Below, piece by piece: positions 42,363 to 55,161 of a stretch of 64,000 nucleotides of DNA. The notes beneath the pieces are model-generated. The model made no database searches, had not been told where the DNA came from, and was given only the letters and a program-made list of their open reading frames with translations. The translations under genes were made by a program, and so were the position numbers. Positions within the stretch are counted from its first letter, which is position 1; each line of letters starts with the position of its first letter. This DNA comes from Actinospica robiniae DSM 44927 (lineage in GTDB: Bacteria; Actinomycetota; Actinomycetes; Streptomycetales; Catenulisporaceae), in the NCBI RefSeq assembly GCF_000504285.1, contig NZ_KI632511.1:4833372-4897371 (forward strand), given 5' to 3'.

Positions 42363-42469
42363 CGTCATTCAGGTTTCCTAGCAACTACTCCCGGGCGGGA
42401 GCGGCCGGGTACCTGTGAACCGGCTAGTGGATGCGAGCAAGCAGAAGATCAAGAAAGTCTATGTTGGGG

Positions 42470-47457
<4,988 letters not shown>

Positions 47458-47618
47458 AGAATTCAATGACCTGGCTAAACATCCCGACGGGGGTCGGGAT
47501 TCATAGCCAATTCAAAACTATTGGCATCAACGATTCAATATGACACGCTATTGAGTTCTCAAGAAACAGCCACGCGCTAGGTACTTCGTTTTCTTGCGTT
47601 TCCCTCGCGGTGATCTCT
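47458..47618 (-). promoter_or_regulatory. rRNA leader with antitermination-like box
   Basis: The transcribed leader upstream of 16S contains, on the minus strand, TTTCTTGAGAACTCAATAGC (about 47548-47567), the sequence typical of actinobacterial rrn leaders that carries the boxA-like antitermination and processing signals. Confidence 0.6.
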
Positions 47619-47770
47619 ACTTTAGCAGAGTTTCAGCGGCCCGATTTCCATCAAATCCGCCCCGCGCTCTACCGCACGGTTTTCCCACCGACACACACCA
47701 CCATCCCGTTTCCGGGCTGGGGGCTTGTGGCGACTCGGAGAACACTAGGCCCGTCGCCCAGCGGAGTCAA
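47619..47770 (-). promoter_or_regulatory. rRNA operon promoters
   Basis: On the minus strand TTGACT (47765-47770), a 17-bp spacer and TAGTGT (47742-47747) form a near-consensus promoter. A second -10-like TAAAGT (47619-47624) lies about 120 bases further downstream but has no good -35. Tandem promoters are usual for rrn operons. Confidence 0.7.
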
Positions 47771-47780
47771 ATCGAGCTGA

Positions 47781-47810
47781 TTGGCGCTCAGAGGCCTGCT
47801 GGTGCATACT
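47781..47810 (+). promoter_or_regulatory. Promoter of the plus-strand tRNA(fMet)
   Basis: TTGGCG, an 18-bp spacer and TGCATACT (extended -10) lie 20 bases upstream of the tRNA. The element is back to back with the rRNA promoter (47742-47770). Confidence 0.5.
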
Positions 47811-47830
47811 AATCAAGCGCAACCCCACAT

Positions 47831-47904
47831 CGCGGGGTGGAGCAGCTCGGTAGCTCGCTGGGCTCATAACCCAGAGGTCGCAGGTTCAAATCCTGTCCCC
47901 GCTA
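47831..47904 (+). tRNA. Initiator tRNA-fMet(CAT), copy 1
   Basis: A 74-nt cloverleaf with anticodon CAT (loop CTCATAA), three G-C pairs at the base of the anticodon stem (GGG/CCC) and an unpaired first base (C1 against T72). Both are initiator hallmarks. The T-loop GTTCAAATC is normal and CCA is not encoded. Identical in sequence to the copy at 49411-49484. Confidence 0.95.
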
Positions 47905-47910
47905 CGCGAT

Positions 47911-47946
47911 GAACAGGCCCCCTTCCCTCGGGAAGGGGGCCTGTTC
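47911..47946. terminator. Terminator after tRNA-fMet copy 1
   Basis: GAACAGGCCCCCTTCC, loop CTCG, GGAAGGGGGCCTGTTC: a perfect 16-bp stem, six bases after the tRNA. It may also serve the convergent acyltransferase gene. Confidence 0.9.
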
Positions 47947-47997
47947 CATGTCAGCGGCCCGGAAGCCCGGGCGCGAGGGCCCAGGCATCCGTGAAGG

Positions 47998-49233
47998 TCA
48001 GTGGGTCTGAGCGGGGATCGCCGGGAGCACCGTCGGCTCCGCCGCGCTCTCCGGTACGGCGACGTCCGCCGACCGAGGCTCCGGGATCGCGGCGCGGCCG
48101 CGCAGGAAGCCGGGCGTCCAGTCCTTCAGCCGCATCGCCTGGCTCTCGACCGCATGCCAGGAGAACACCGCCATCACCAGCCCGCCGGCCAGGGCCAGCA
48201 GCGTGTAGGCGAGCAGTCCCCACCGGGTGGCATGTTCCATGCTCAGCAGGTCCTGGACCGGCCACGCGTAGATATAGAGGCCGTAGGAGTAGTCGTGCTT
48301 CCGGCCGACCTTCTGGAACGGGCCGCGCAGCCGCATCGCCACCCACAGCACCAGGTATCCGTAGGCGGGCAGGCCGAAGACGAAGAACCCGCCGATCTTC
48401 ATCGACGCCAGCAGGACGACGAGGGCGGCGCCGGCGACCGCGCCGTGCGTGCTGATCCGGTCCTTATAGAGCTGCGCCACGACGCCGAGGACGAACATGA
48501 AGCCGAGGTACAGCAGGTTCCCGGTCGTCATCACGCCGAGCAGCGGGAGGTTGATGTTGATGCCGACCGGGTGCGCGCCACGCCAGGTGTGCGCGTCCAG
48601 CTGGTAGTGCAGCATGTACAGCCAGCAGGCCGCGAGCAGGAAGATCAGGAACTTCGGAGCCCGGGTGAGTACCGCGGTCACCGACAGGACGGCGATGGCC
48701 AGGTAGCCGAGCATCTCGTAGGAGAGCGACCACAGGGCGCCGTCGAAGATGCCGGTGATCGGGTTCACCCGCAGGCCGGAGACGCCGGTCTGGCGCAGGC
48801 CGGTCCACCAGTCGGCCGCGAGGAAGTGGAACGGGCTGTCCGGCTGGTGCCAGAAGTGGTGCAGATTGCCGTGCAGGTGCAGGGCGACCAACGGCGCCAT
48901 CACGAAGGCCATCAGCAGCAGGCACATCCACAGGCCCGGGAAGATCCGCAGGAACCGGTGCCACAGGAAGCGGCCGAGGCGTATCCGCATGCCGCTGGCG
49001 GATATCAGGTATCCGGAGATCACGAAGAAGCCGAAGACCCCGAGCTTGCCGAGGTCGGTCTGCAGATGGCTGCCCGCCTCGCCCGGTTCGAGCAGGTTGA
49101 ACCCGAGTACCCGGGAGTGCGAGACGACCACGAACGCCGCGAGCATCAGGCGGAGGAAGCCGATGGAGTTGCGCCTTCCCGCCGAGTCGCTCGCGAGACT
49201 GCGCCCGCGGAATATTCGCTCGTAAAGATCCAT
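47998..49233 (-). CDS. Membrane acyltransferase, acyltransferase-3 family
   Basis: A 411-residue membrane protein with about ten helices, of the OafA/NolL type that O-acylates sugars at the cell surface. The first helix carries LAAFVVVSHSRVLGFNL with the family's conserved His. GKLGVFGFFVISGYLISAS and RFLWHRFLRIFPGLW are the next signature blocks (Arg of motif R-x-x-R). WSLSYEMLGYL is the conserved Glu region. The C-terminal 45 residues are soluble and Pro/Ala-rich. The ATG at 49233 gives MDLYERIFRGRSL; a GTG at 49284 is possible. It is the only gene between two inverted tRNA(fMet) copies, so it may be an insertion there. Confidence 0.88.
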   Translation of the reverse strand: MDLYERIFRGRSLASDSAGRRNSIGFLRLMLAAFVVVSHSRVLGFNLLEPGEAGSHLQTDLGKLGVFGFFVISGYLISASGMRIRLGRFLWHRFLRIFPGLWMCLLLMAFVMAPLVALHLHGNLHHFWHQPDSPFHFLAADWWTGLRQTGVSGLRVNPITGIFDGALWSLSYEMLGYLAIAVLSVTAVLTRAPKFLIFLLAACWLYMLHYQLDAHTWRGAHPVGININLPLLGVMTTGNLLYLGFMFVLGVVAQLYKDRISTHGAVAGAALVVLLASMKIGGFFVFGLPAYGYLVLWVAMRLRGPFQKVGRKHDYSYGLYIYAWPVQDLLSMEHATRWGLLAYTLLALAGGLVMAVFSWHAVESQAMRLKDWTPGFLRGRAAIPEPRSADVAVPESAAEPTVLPAIPAQTH

Positions 49234-49373
49234 CGCGGACGTCTGCTCCCCGGGCGTGGATTGCTGGCACGGCGCGGCCACCATATCAAGGTCCGCATCA
49301 TGAGCTCAAGATCCGCGATCACGCCGCGGGCACCATGGGCCCGGGCAGAACCCGCCGACGCCCGGACGTGAGA

Positions 49374-49405
49374 AAGGCCCCGGTACGAATTCGTACCGGG
49401 GCCTT
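49374..49405. terminator. Perfect 32-bp palindrome, terminator after tRNA-fMet copy 2
   Basis: AAGGCCCCGGTACGAA is followed directly by its reverse complement, five bases beyond the minus-strand tRNA 3' end. A loop of a few bases would form by opening the central AATT. Confidence 0.85.
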
Positions 49406-49410
49406 CGCCG

Positions 49411-49484
49411 TAGCGGGGACAGGATTTGAACCTGCGACCTCTGGGTTATGAGCCCAGCGAGCTACCGAGCTGCTCCACCCCGCG
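49411..49484 (-). tRNA. Initiator tRNA-fMet(CAT), copy 2
   Basis: Read on the minus strand the 74 bases are identical to the copy at 47831-47904, with CAT anticodon, GGG/CCC anticodon stem and C1-T72 mismatch. CCA is not encoded. Confidence 0.95.
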
Positions 49485-49497
49485 TTGCGTTGGCTCT

Positions 49498-49527
49498 ACT
49501 TTACGTCGAGGCCCGTCGGCGGCGCAA
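49498..49527 (-). promoter_or_regulatory. Promoter of tRNA-fMet copy 2
   Basis: On the minus strand TTGCGC, an 18-bp spacer and TAAAGT, 14 bases before the tRNA. The -10 context TAAAGTAGAG is the same as in the second rRNA -10 at 47615-47624. Confidence 0.55.
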
Positions 49528-49558
49528 ATCGAATCGCGGGTGGCGGACAATGGTCCCC

Positions 49559-50107
49559 ATGAGCAGTCCGATGCACCCCGCGCTGACACAGGCGCTGATC
49601 GAGTTGGAACAGCACGTCGACAAGGAGGGCTGGGACCAACATCCACGCCTGTTCGCCCTGGTCGACACGGCCGAGCTGATCGCCGCCGAGCCGCGGCTGG
49701 CCGCGGCCCTGGCGCCGGAGACGCTCGAGTTCGAAGGACAGATCGGGCCGCTGCGCACCTATACCTCCATCGAGCAGGAGGGCGTGCCCACCGACAAGCC
49801 GCTGGACGAGATGCTGGCCGGCATCGCCTGGCCGTCCACCGTCCACGGCGCCGCGCTCGTGGTGGAGCGGCTGATGCTGCCGCCGAGCGCCCAGCAGCAG
49901 CTGCCCGAGGGCGAGGCGGACGCGGACGCCTGGGTGGCCGCGCACCCCGAGCGGCAGGAAGTGCGCATCGCCGTGGGCGTCCTGCGGGACGGCTCGCGCG
50001 ACTGCGCGCTGCGGCTGCGCGGGAAGGACAAGGACGAGGACGTGCTCTCCGGACCCGACCTGGTGCCGAACCTGGTCCGGGCGCTCGCGGACACGCTGCA
50101 CGACTGA
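49559..50107 (+). CDS. PPA1309 family protein
   Basis: A 182-residue soluble actinobacterial protein of unknown function. Conserved stretches are HPALTQALIELEQHVDKEGW, DQHPRLFALVDTAELI, GIAWPSTVHGAALVVERLML, RQEVRIAVGVLRDGSRDCAL and LVPNLVRALADTLHD. Length and order of these blocks match the PPA1309 family as I know it. Three ATGs (49550, 49559, 49571) are possible; none has a good ribosome site, so a leaderless or weakly initiated transcript is likely. It converges with the PDZ/Lon-like protease gene over a shared terminator. Confidence 0.85.
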   Translation: MSSPMHPALTQALIELEQHVDKEGWDQHPRLFALVDTAELIAAEPRLAAALAPETLEFEGQIGPLRTYTSIEQEGVPTDKPLDEMLAGIAWPSTVHGAALVVERLMLPPSAQQQLPEGEADADAWVAAHPERQEVRIAVGVLRDGSRDCALRLRGKDKDEDVLSGPDLVPNLVRALADTLHD

Positions 50108-50121
50108 GCTTCGACCCCGGA

Positions 50122-50176
50122 GACGCCGACAGGCCCGGCACCGCCCGCAGAGGGCGGTACCGGGCCTGTCGGCGTC
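50122..50176. terminator. Bidirectional terminator
   Basis: GACGCCGACAGGCCCGG...ACCGCCC with loop GCAGA pairs with GGGCGGT...CCGGGCCTGTCGGCGTC, with one mismatch in a stem of about 25 bp, between convergent stops. Confidence 0.9.
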
Positions 50177-50246
50177 ACTCGGGAACGGCTGGGCCGGCCG
50201 CGGCACGATGACGGCCCGTCAGCACGGGCCCGTCAGCGCTGCTCGA

Positions 50247-51296
50247 TCAGCAGAGCGGCGGCGTCTTGCCTTCCTTGAGGTCGTTGAGCGCGTTGATCGC
50301 GTCGCCGAGCGTGTTCACCTTGACCAGCTCGAGGCCGGACGGCTGATTCGCCTTCGCCTCGGCGCAGTTGGCCGCGGGGGCCAGGAACACGGTGGCGCCG
50401 GCCTCGCGGGCGCCGATGGTCTTCATCTGGATGCCGCCGATCGCGCCCACGTTGCCCTTGGCGTCGATGGTGCCGGTGCCGGCGATCACGTTGCCCCCGG
50501 TCAGTCCGTCGGGGGTGAGCTTGTCGATCACGCCGAGGGCGAACATCATGCCCGCGCTCGGGCCGCCGACGTTGTTGAGCTGGATGTCCACCGTGAACGG
50601 GAAGACGTTCTCGCTCTCTATGCTGATCCCGACCTGCGCCTTGCCGCCGTTGTCGACGGTCGGGGTGGTGACCGTCTTCTTCTGCTGGTCCCGGGTGACC
50701 TCGAAGGTGACCTCGCCGCCCGGCTTGACCTGCTGGATCGTGTCGGTCACCGAGGTCATGCCGGCGTCGCCGCCGGTGGTCACGGGAGTGCCGTCGACCG
50801 CGTCGATGACGTCGCCGGGCTGGAGCTTGTTCGCGGCCGGGCCGCCGGGGGTGACCGACGCGACGATGACCTCGCTGCCGGTCGGCTTGATGCCGAGCTG
50901 GGCCAGGGCGGCGGTGATCGCCGCGTCCTGGGAGTCCGTCATCTCCTGGGTGTTCTCCTGCTCGCTCTGCTGCTCGGTCTGGCCGGGCGGGTAGATCGTG
51001 TCCTTGGGCACGATCGCCTCTTTGTCGTTCAGCCAGCCGACCATGGCCTGGCCCAGCGACATGCGGAAGGACTCGTCCGACACGCCGACGGTGACCATCC
51101 GCAGCTGACCGTTCGTCGGATAGGTCTGCTTGCCGGTGATGGTGATCAGCGGGGTGCCGTTCTGCGACCCCAGCACGTCGTACGTCGGCCCGGGGCTCAG
51201 TTCGGCGTAGGGCACGGACTGGAACAGCGCGCCCGCGACGAAACCGGCGAGCAGGGTCCCGGAGACCGCCAGGGTCACGGTACGACGACGAGGCAT
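50247..51296 (-). CDS. YlbL-type membrane serine protease (PDZ plus Lon catalytic domain)
   Basis: A 349-residue membrane-anchored protease facing the outside. The N-terminal anchor is TLAVSGTLLAGFVAGALF near 8-25. A PDZ domain is near 140-220 (SVTPGGPAANKLQPGDVIDA). The C-terminal Lon-type (S16) domain has NVGGPSAGMMFALGVID with the catalytic Ser and GGIQMKTIGAREAGATVF with the catalytic Lys, so the Ser-Lys dyad is intact. No AAA+ domain is present, as normal for this family. A Gln/Glu-rich insert (GQTEQQSEQENTQEMTD) lies before the PDZ. Role in envelope protein quality control is inferred. Confidence 0.92.
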   Translation of the reverse strand: MPRRRTVTLAVSGTLLAGFVAGALFQSVPYAELSPGPTYDVLGSQNGTPLITITGKQTYPTNGQLRMVTVGVSDESFRMSLGQAMVGWLNDKEAIVPKDTIYPPGQTEQQSEQENTQEMTDSQDAAITAALAQLGIKPTGSEVIVASVTPGGPAANKLQPGDVIDAVDGTPVTTGGDAGMTSVTDTIQQVKPGGEVTFEVTRDQQKKTVTTPTVDNGGKAQVGISIESENVFPFTVDIQLNNVGGPSAGMMFALGVIDKLTPDGLTGGNVIAGTGTIDAKGNVGAIGGIQMKTIGAREAGATVFLAPAANCAEAKANQPSGLELVKVNTLGDAINALNDLKEGKTPPLC

Positions 51297-51339
51297 ACGC
51301 CCGACCTTAGTGCACCCGGCTGAAACCCGGCAGTCCGGA

Positions 51340-51537
51340 CTACTCCCGCCGGGCCCGGGCGGCGATCCCGCCCTGCGCGCTCCTGGCCAGCGCTTCCCGG
51401 GCGCGCTGGTAGCGGTCGAGCGTCTCGACGTCCCCGCGCGCGGCCCGGACCCGCCGGGCGAGGGCGATCACGGACGCGGCCAGGGCCGCCGCCACCACCG
51501 GCGCGGCCCACCAGATCAGGATGGATAGCACGGTCAC
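51340..51537 (-). CDS. Small single-pass membrane protein
   Basis: A 65-residue protein with one membrane helix (ILIWWAAPVVAAALAASVIAL near 6-26), a basic stop-transfer RRVRAARG and a helical tail (LDRYQRAREALARSAQGG). The GTG at 51537 begins it. It lies 63 bp downstream of moaE and just upstream of the protease gene on the same strand, an arrangement I have seen in Streptomyces relatives. Function unknown. Confidence 0.7.
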   Translation of the reverse strand: MTVLSILIWWAAPVVAAALAASVIALARRVRAARGDVETLDRYQRAREALARSAQGGIAARARRE

Positions 51538-51600
51538 CGACGCTAACCCGGCGCGGGCGCCCTGCCGTGGCGGCGCGCGGCGCCGCCCGCCGAAGGTCAG

Positions 51601-52035
51601 TCAGATGCCGACCCAGGTGTGCGTGCCGTCGGCGAAGCCCTCGCGCTTCCAGATCGGCACCTCGCGCTTGAGGGTGTCGATCAGCGCCCGGCAGGCCTCG
51701 AACGCCGCGGCCCGGTGCGCGGCGGAGGCCACCACCACCACCGCGGCCTCGCCGACCTGGAGCGGGCCGACCCGGTGGGCGGCGGCCAGGGCGATCACGT
51801 CGTGGTCCGCGGCCACCTTCTCGGCCACCTCGCGCAGCCGCCGGGCGGCCTCGGGATGGGCCTCGTACTCGAGCGCGGTGACCACCGCGCCCGGAGCCTC
51901 GGGGGTGTGGTCGCGCACCGTACCGAGGAAGACGGCGGTGCCCCCGGCGGCCGGGTCGGCGACGATCGCGAGCAGCTCGTCCACGGACAACGGCGAGTTG
52001 CGGATCTGCGTGTAAATGCTGCTCACATCGTCCAT
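51601..52035 (-). CDS. moaE: Molybdopterin synthase catalytic subunit
   Basis: A 144-residue MoaE. Blocks are AGGTAVFLGTVRDHT (binding loop with conserved Arg), LEYEAHPEAARRLREVAEKV, AAAHRVGPLQVGEAAVVVVA with the conserved His-Arg, and LKREVPIWKREGFADG with the catalytic lysines. With MoaD it inserts two sulfurs into precursor Z; the sulfur comes through MoeZ, whose gene is in this window at 12766. The adjacent ATG at 52038 is equally possible. No moaD gene lies nearby. Confidence 0.92.
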   Translation of the reverse strand: MDDVSSIYTQIRNSPLSVDELLAIVADPAAGGTAVFLGTVRDHTPEAPGAVVTALEYEAHPEAARRLREVAEKVAADHDVIALAAAHRVGPLQVGEAAVVVVASAAHRAAAFEACRALIDTLKREVPIWKREGFADGTHTWVGI

Positions 52036-52102
52036 CATCCCGTATCCGGCAGCGGATGGCCGACGTACGGCGTTGAGACTTCGCACACGGAAGCGGGCGG
52101 AC

Positions 52103-53272
52103 TCAGGTGCGGCGCTTCTTCCTGGCCCGGCGCACCAGCGCGGCCGTGCCGACGAGCGCGACGGTGGCGCCGGCCGCGCCGAGCGAGGCGGCGGCGTCCT
52201 TCTTGCCGAGCCGGCGGGCGAGCGCGGCGTGGTGGCCGGCCACCTCCTCCAGCAGGGCCTGGAAGGCCTCGAGGTTCGAGTGCTTCGGCACGAAGCCGGA
52301 CTCCTCGAGCCGGTCGGTGGCCACGGCCCACGGGTGCATGACGTACTGCAGGTCGGTGGCCGGCGCCGGGGTCAGGTGCAGCCGGTGCAGCCGCTCGGCC
52401 GCGCCCAGGGCCAGGCCCGCCGGAAGCTCCATGCGGCGCAGTCCGGAGCCGGCCTCGACCTCCTCCTGGCCCAGCCAGCCGGGACTGGCCACGTTCAGCG
52501 GGCCCTCGAGCTCGTCGTGCACGGCGGTGTGCGCCAGCGCGCCGGCCAGGTCCTCGAGGTGGCAGAACTGCCAGCACGGCTCGGCGTCCTTGACCACGAG
52601 CAGCCGCGGCGCCTCGAAATGCCGGGTGAAGACGGTGTCCACGCCCGGGCCGGTGACGATCGCCGGACGCAGCACGGCGACGCTCAGGCCCGGGTGCGCC
52701 CGCGGGGCGCGGCGGCCGAGGCGCTCGATCTCCAGCAGGTCCCCGACCAGCGACCCGTCCGGCACGGCCCGCAGCTGGGCGTCGTCGCGGATCGGCACCG
52801 GGTTGTCCGGCAGCGCGCCGTAGACCATGGCGCTCGAGCGCAGGATGACCCGGTGCACGCCGGCCGCGGCCGCGGCGGTCAGCACCGTCTCGGTGCCGCG
52901 CACGTTGAACCGGGTGCGCTCGGCCGGGTCGGTGTCCGGGCTGGTGTCGAGGTCGGTGTGCACGAGCACGTCCACCCCGGCGAGGCGCTCGGCCAGCGAG
53001 GGGTCGAGCAGGTCAGCGGCCCGCTGCACCACGCCGTCCGGCCACAGCTCCCGGTCGGCCCGGGTGGAGCGCGGCACCAGCCCGATGGTCCGGCGCACGC
53101 CGGGCCGCCCGGCCAGCTCCCGCAGCACGGCCGAGCCGAGCCGGTTCGCGGCGCCGGTGACCGCGATCGTCTTCGGCCTGGTCCGCGAGCCCGGCACCGG
53201 CCGCGTGTCGCCGTCCGTGGCGCGCAGCCTGGTCGTACGCTGTCCGTCGTCTGCCGGGGAACTCAAGGGCAC
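52103..53272 (-). CDS. NAD(P)-dependent epimerase/dehydratase-like SDR protein
   Basis: A 389-residue extended or atypical short-chain dehydrogenase. After a 30-residue basic leader the Rossmann motif is IAVTGAANRLGSAVLREL (TGxxxxxG variant). VDVLVHTDLD and TRFNVRGTETVLTAAAAAGV are the usual NAD-binding follow-ups. The active-site region reads RSSAMVYGALPDNPVPI with the Tyr but no lysine four residues later, so catalysis may be lost or altered. Positions 285-389 are divergent and end with a membrane-like helix followed by VRRARKKRRT. A TTG two codons in has better spacing to GGAG than the GTG at 53272. Divergent from the DUF2342 gene. Confidence 0.78.
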   Translation of the reverse strand: MPLSSPADDGQRTTRLRATDGDTRPVPGSRTRPKTIAVTGAANRLGSAVLRELAGRPGVRRTIGLVPRSTRADRELWPDGVVQRAADLLDPSLAERLAGVDVLVHTDLDTSPDTDPAERTRFNVRGTETVLTAAAAAGVHRVILRSSAMVYGALPDNPVPIRDDAQLRAVPDGSLVGDLLEIERLGRRAPRAHPGLSVAVLRPAIVTGPGVDTVFTRHFEAPRLLVVKDAEPCWQFCHLEDLAGALAHTAVHDELEGPLNVASPGWLGQEEVEAGSGLRRMELPAGLALGAAERLHRLHLTPAPATDLQYVMHPWAVATDRLEESGFVPKHSNLEAFQALLEEVAGHHAALARRLGKKDAAASLGAAGATVALVGTAALVRRARKKRRT

Positions 53273-53385
53273 GCTCCGTTAGTTACTAACGTAGGAGAGG
53301 GAGGTATTCCCGCCTCTCATGATCGCTGATCCTTCCGCACGCCGGTGCACCGGCTACGGAACTTAAGCCACTCGAGGTATCGAAC

Positions 53386-54930
53386 GTGAACGACCACCCG
53401 GAAAGTTTCCCGGACCCGGAGGAAGAGCCGCCCTCGGTAGCGTTCGAAGAGGTGGTCAAGGGGCTCGAGGGCCTCGGCGCCGACGTCGAGCGTGAAGCGG
53501 CCGAGAAGGCCGAGCGCGAGCGCGCCCGGGAGCAGCCGCCGGGCGACCAGGACGAGCCCGCCTCGCCCTTCGCCGGCATGCAGTTCCCCGGCCCGGAGCA
53601 GCTCCAGCAGCTGCTCGGCGCGCTGGGCCTCGGCGGCGGTGAGGGCGAGGGCCAGACGCCCGACCTGGCGAACCTGGCCAAGGGCCTCGGCGCGCAGATC
53701 CCCGGCCTCGACCCGCAGATGCTGGCGATGGTCATGGGCCGGATCCAGTCCCTGATCAACTCGGGCGAGGGCCCGGTGAACTGGGCCCTGGCCAAGGACA
53801 TCGCCCGCGGCACCAGTGCCGCCACCCCCGACCCGTCGCCCACCTCGGGCGAGCTGGGCGCGCTGGCGGACGCGGTGCGCCTGGCCGAGCACTGGCTGGA
53901 CGCGGTGTGCGACCTGCCCGCGGGCACCACCGGCGCGCTGGCCTGGAGCCGCGCGGAGTGGATCGAGCAGACCCTGCCGGTGTGGAAGCGGCTGGTCGAG
54001 CCGGTGGCGCAGGGCATGACCGCGGCGATGACCGGCATGCTGCCGGGGCCGGCCGCGGAGATGGCCGGCCCGATGGGCGCGATGCTCCAGCAGATGGCCG
54101 GGACCCTCTTCGGCCACCAGGTGGGCACGGCGCTGGCCGAGCTGGCCGGCGAGGTGCTCGGCTCCTCGGACATCGGCCTGCCGCTCGGCCCCGAGGGCAA
54201 GGCGGTGCTGCTGCCGGCCAACGTGGCCGCGTTCGGCGCCGGCCTGGAGCTGCCGGCCGCGGACGTGCGGCTGTACCTGGCCCTGCGCGAGGCGGCCTAC
54301 CACCGCCTGTTCGCGCACGTGCCGTGGCTCAGCGCGCGGGTGCTCGGCGCGGTCGAGGAGTACGCGCGGGGCATCTCGGTGGACGAGGGCCGGATGGAGG
54401 AGACGATGCGCTCGCTGCAGTCTCCCGAGGGGATGGCCAACCTGCAGGACATCCTCGGCGAGAACGGCCTGACCTTCACCGCCCCGGACACCCCGGCCCA
54501 GCGCGCCGCGCTGACCAGGCTGGAGACGCTGCTCGCGCTGACCGAGGGCTGGGTGGACGCGGTGGTCGACGCCGCGGCCGCCCCCAAGCTGCCCGGCGCC
54601 GGCGCGCTGCGCGAGACCTTCCGCCGCCGCCGCGCCGCCGGCGGTCCGGCCGAGCAGACCTTCGCCGCCCTCGTCGGCCTCGAGCTGCGCCCCCGCCGGC
54701 TGCGCGACGCCGCCCGGCTGTGGACGCTGCTCGGCGAGGCCCGCGGCAGCGAAGGCCGCGACGCCCTGTGGGCCCACCCCGACCTGCTGCCGACGGCCGA
54801 GGACCTGAGCGACCCGGCCGGCTTCGTCCAGCGCCGCGAGAGCGATCTCGAGGCGCTCGGCAAGCTGATGGAGAACCCGCCCGAGGACGAAGACCCCGAC
54901 ACCGGCGACGGCAACGAAGACGAGCACTGA
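53386..54930 (+). CDS. DUF2342 zincin-like (putative zinc-dependent metalloprotease) protein
   Basis: A 514-residue cytoplasmic protein typical of Actinobacteria (DUF2342, often annotated as zinc-dependent metalloprotease or F420-associated). An acidic Pro/Glu-rich N-terminus leads to a helical core with LAEHWLDAVCDLPAGTT, WIEQTLPVWKRLVEPVAQGM, MAGTLFGHQVGTALAELAGE, and the putative metal region ALREAAYHRLFAHVPWL near 301-317. I recall His where this one has Tyr in EAAYHRL, which could affect metal binding. The tail is acidic (EDEDPDTGDGNEDEH). GTG at 53386 follows GAGG by eight bases. Confidence 0.82.
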   Translation: MNDHPESFPDPEEEPPSVAFEEVVKGLEGLGADVEREAAEKAERERAREQPPGDQDEPASPFAGMQFPGPEQLQQLLGALGLGGGEGEGQTPDLANLAKGLGAQIPGLDPQMLAMVMGRIQSLINSGEGPVNWALAKDIARGTSAATPDPSPTSGELGALADAVRLAEHWLDAVCDLPAGTTGALAWSRAEWIEQTLPVWKRLVEPVAQGMTAAMTGMLPGPAAEMAGPMGAMLQQMAGTLFGHQVGTALAELAGEVLGSSDIGLPLGPEGKAVLLPANVAAFGAGLELPAADVRLYLALREAAYHRLFAHVPWLSARVLGAVEEYARGISVDEGRMEETMRSLQSPEGMANLQDILGENGLTFTAPDTPAQRAALTRLETLLALTEGWVDAVVDAAAAPKLPGAGALRETFRRRRAAGGPAEQTFAALVGLELRPRRLRDAARLWTLLGEARGSEGRDALWAHPDLLPTAEDLSDPAGFVQRRESDLEALGKLMENPPEDEDPDTGDGNEDEH

Positions 54931-54941
54931 GACTACGAAGT

Positions 54942-54974
54942 GTGCGGTCCGGAATGACCCATTCCGGACCGCAC
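54942..54974 (+). terminator. Terminator after the DUF2342 gene
   Basis: GTGCGGTCCGGAAT, loop GACCC, ATTCCGGACCGCAC: a perfect 14-bp stem 11 bases after the stop. Confidence 0.9.
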
Positions 54975-55033
54975 GCCCACGCCCGCTTCAGCCGCCGAGC
55001 AATCCCAACCCCCACCTGACCTGCGCGCGGGGT

Positions 55034-55137
55034 CCGGGGCGGAGCCCCGGCGTGGGGCTTGGGGCCGTGCCCCAAAAAGGCACAGGGAGCCGTACGTACA
55101 CAGGCCCTGACCCGTAGCGAAGCGTAGGGCCAGGGCC
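55034..55137. repeat. Cluster of extragenic palindromes
   Basis: Three hairpins in a row in a gene-free gap: CCGGGGC-GGA-GCCCCGG (55034-55050), GGGGC-CGT-GCCCC followed by AAAAA (55061-55078), and GGCCCTG...CAGGGCC with inner CCC-TA/TA-GGG pairing (55103-55137). The first resembles a GGGGTCCGGGGCGGAGCCCCGG-type extragenic motif often seen in Streptomyces genomes. The 55061-55078 element could also end the convergent phosphodiesterase transcript. Confidence 0.6.
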
Positions 55138-55161
55138 GGAAGCAGGTGTGGGAGATGAGCG

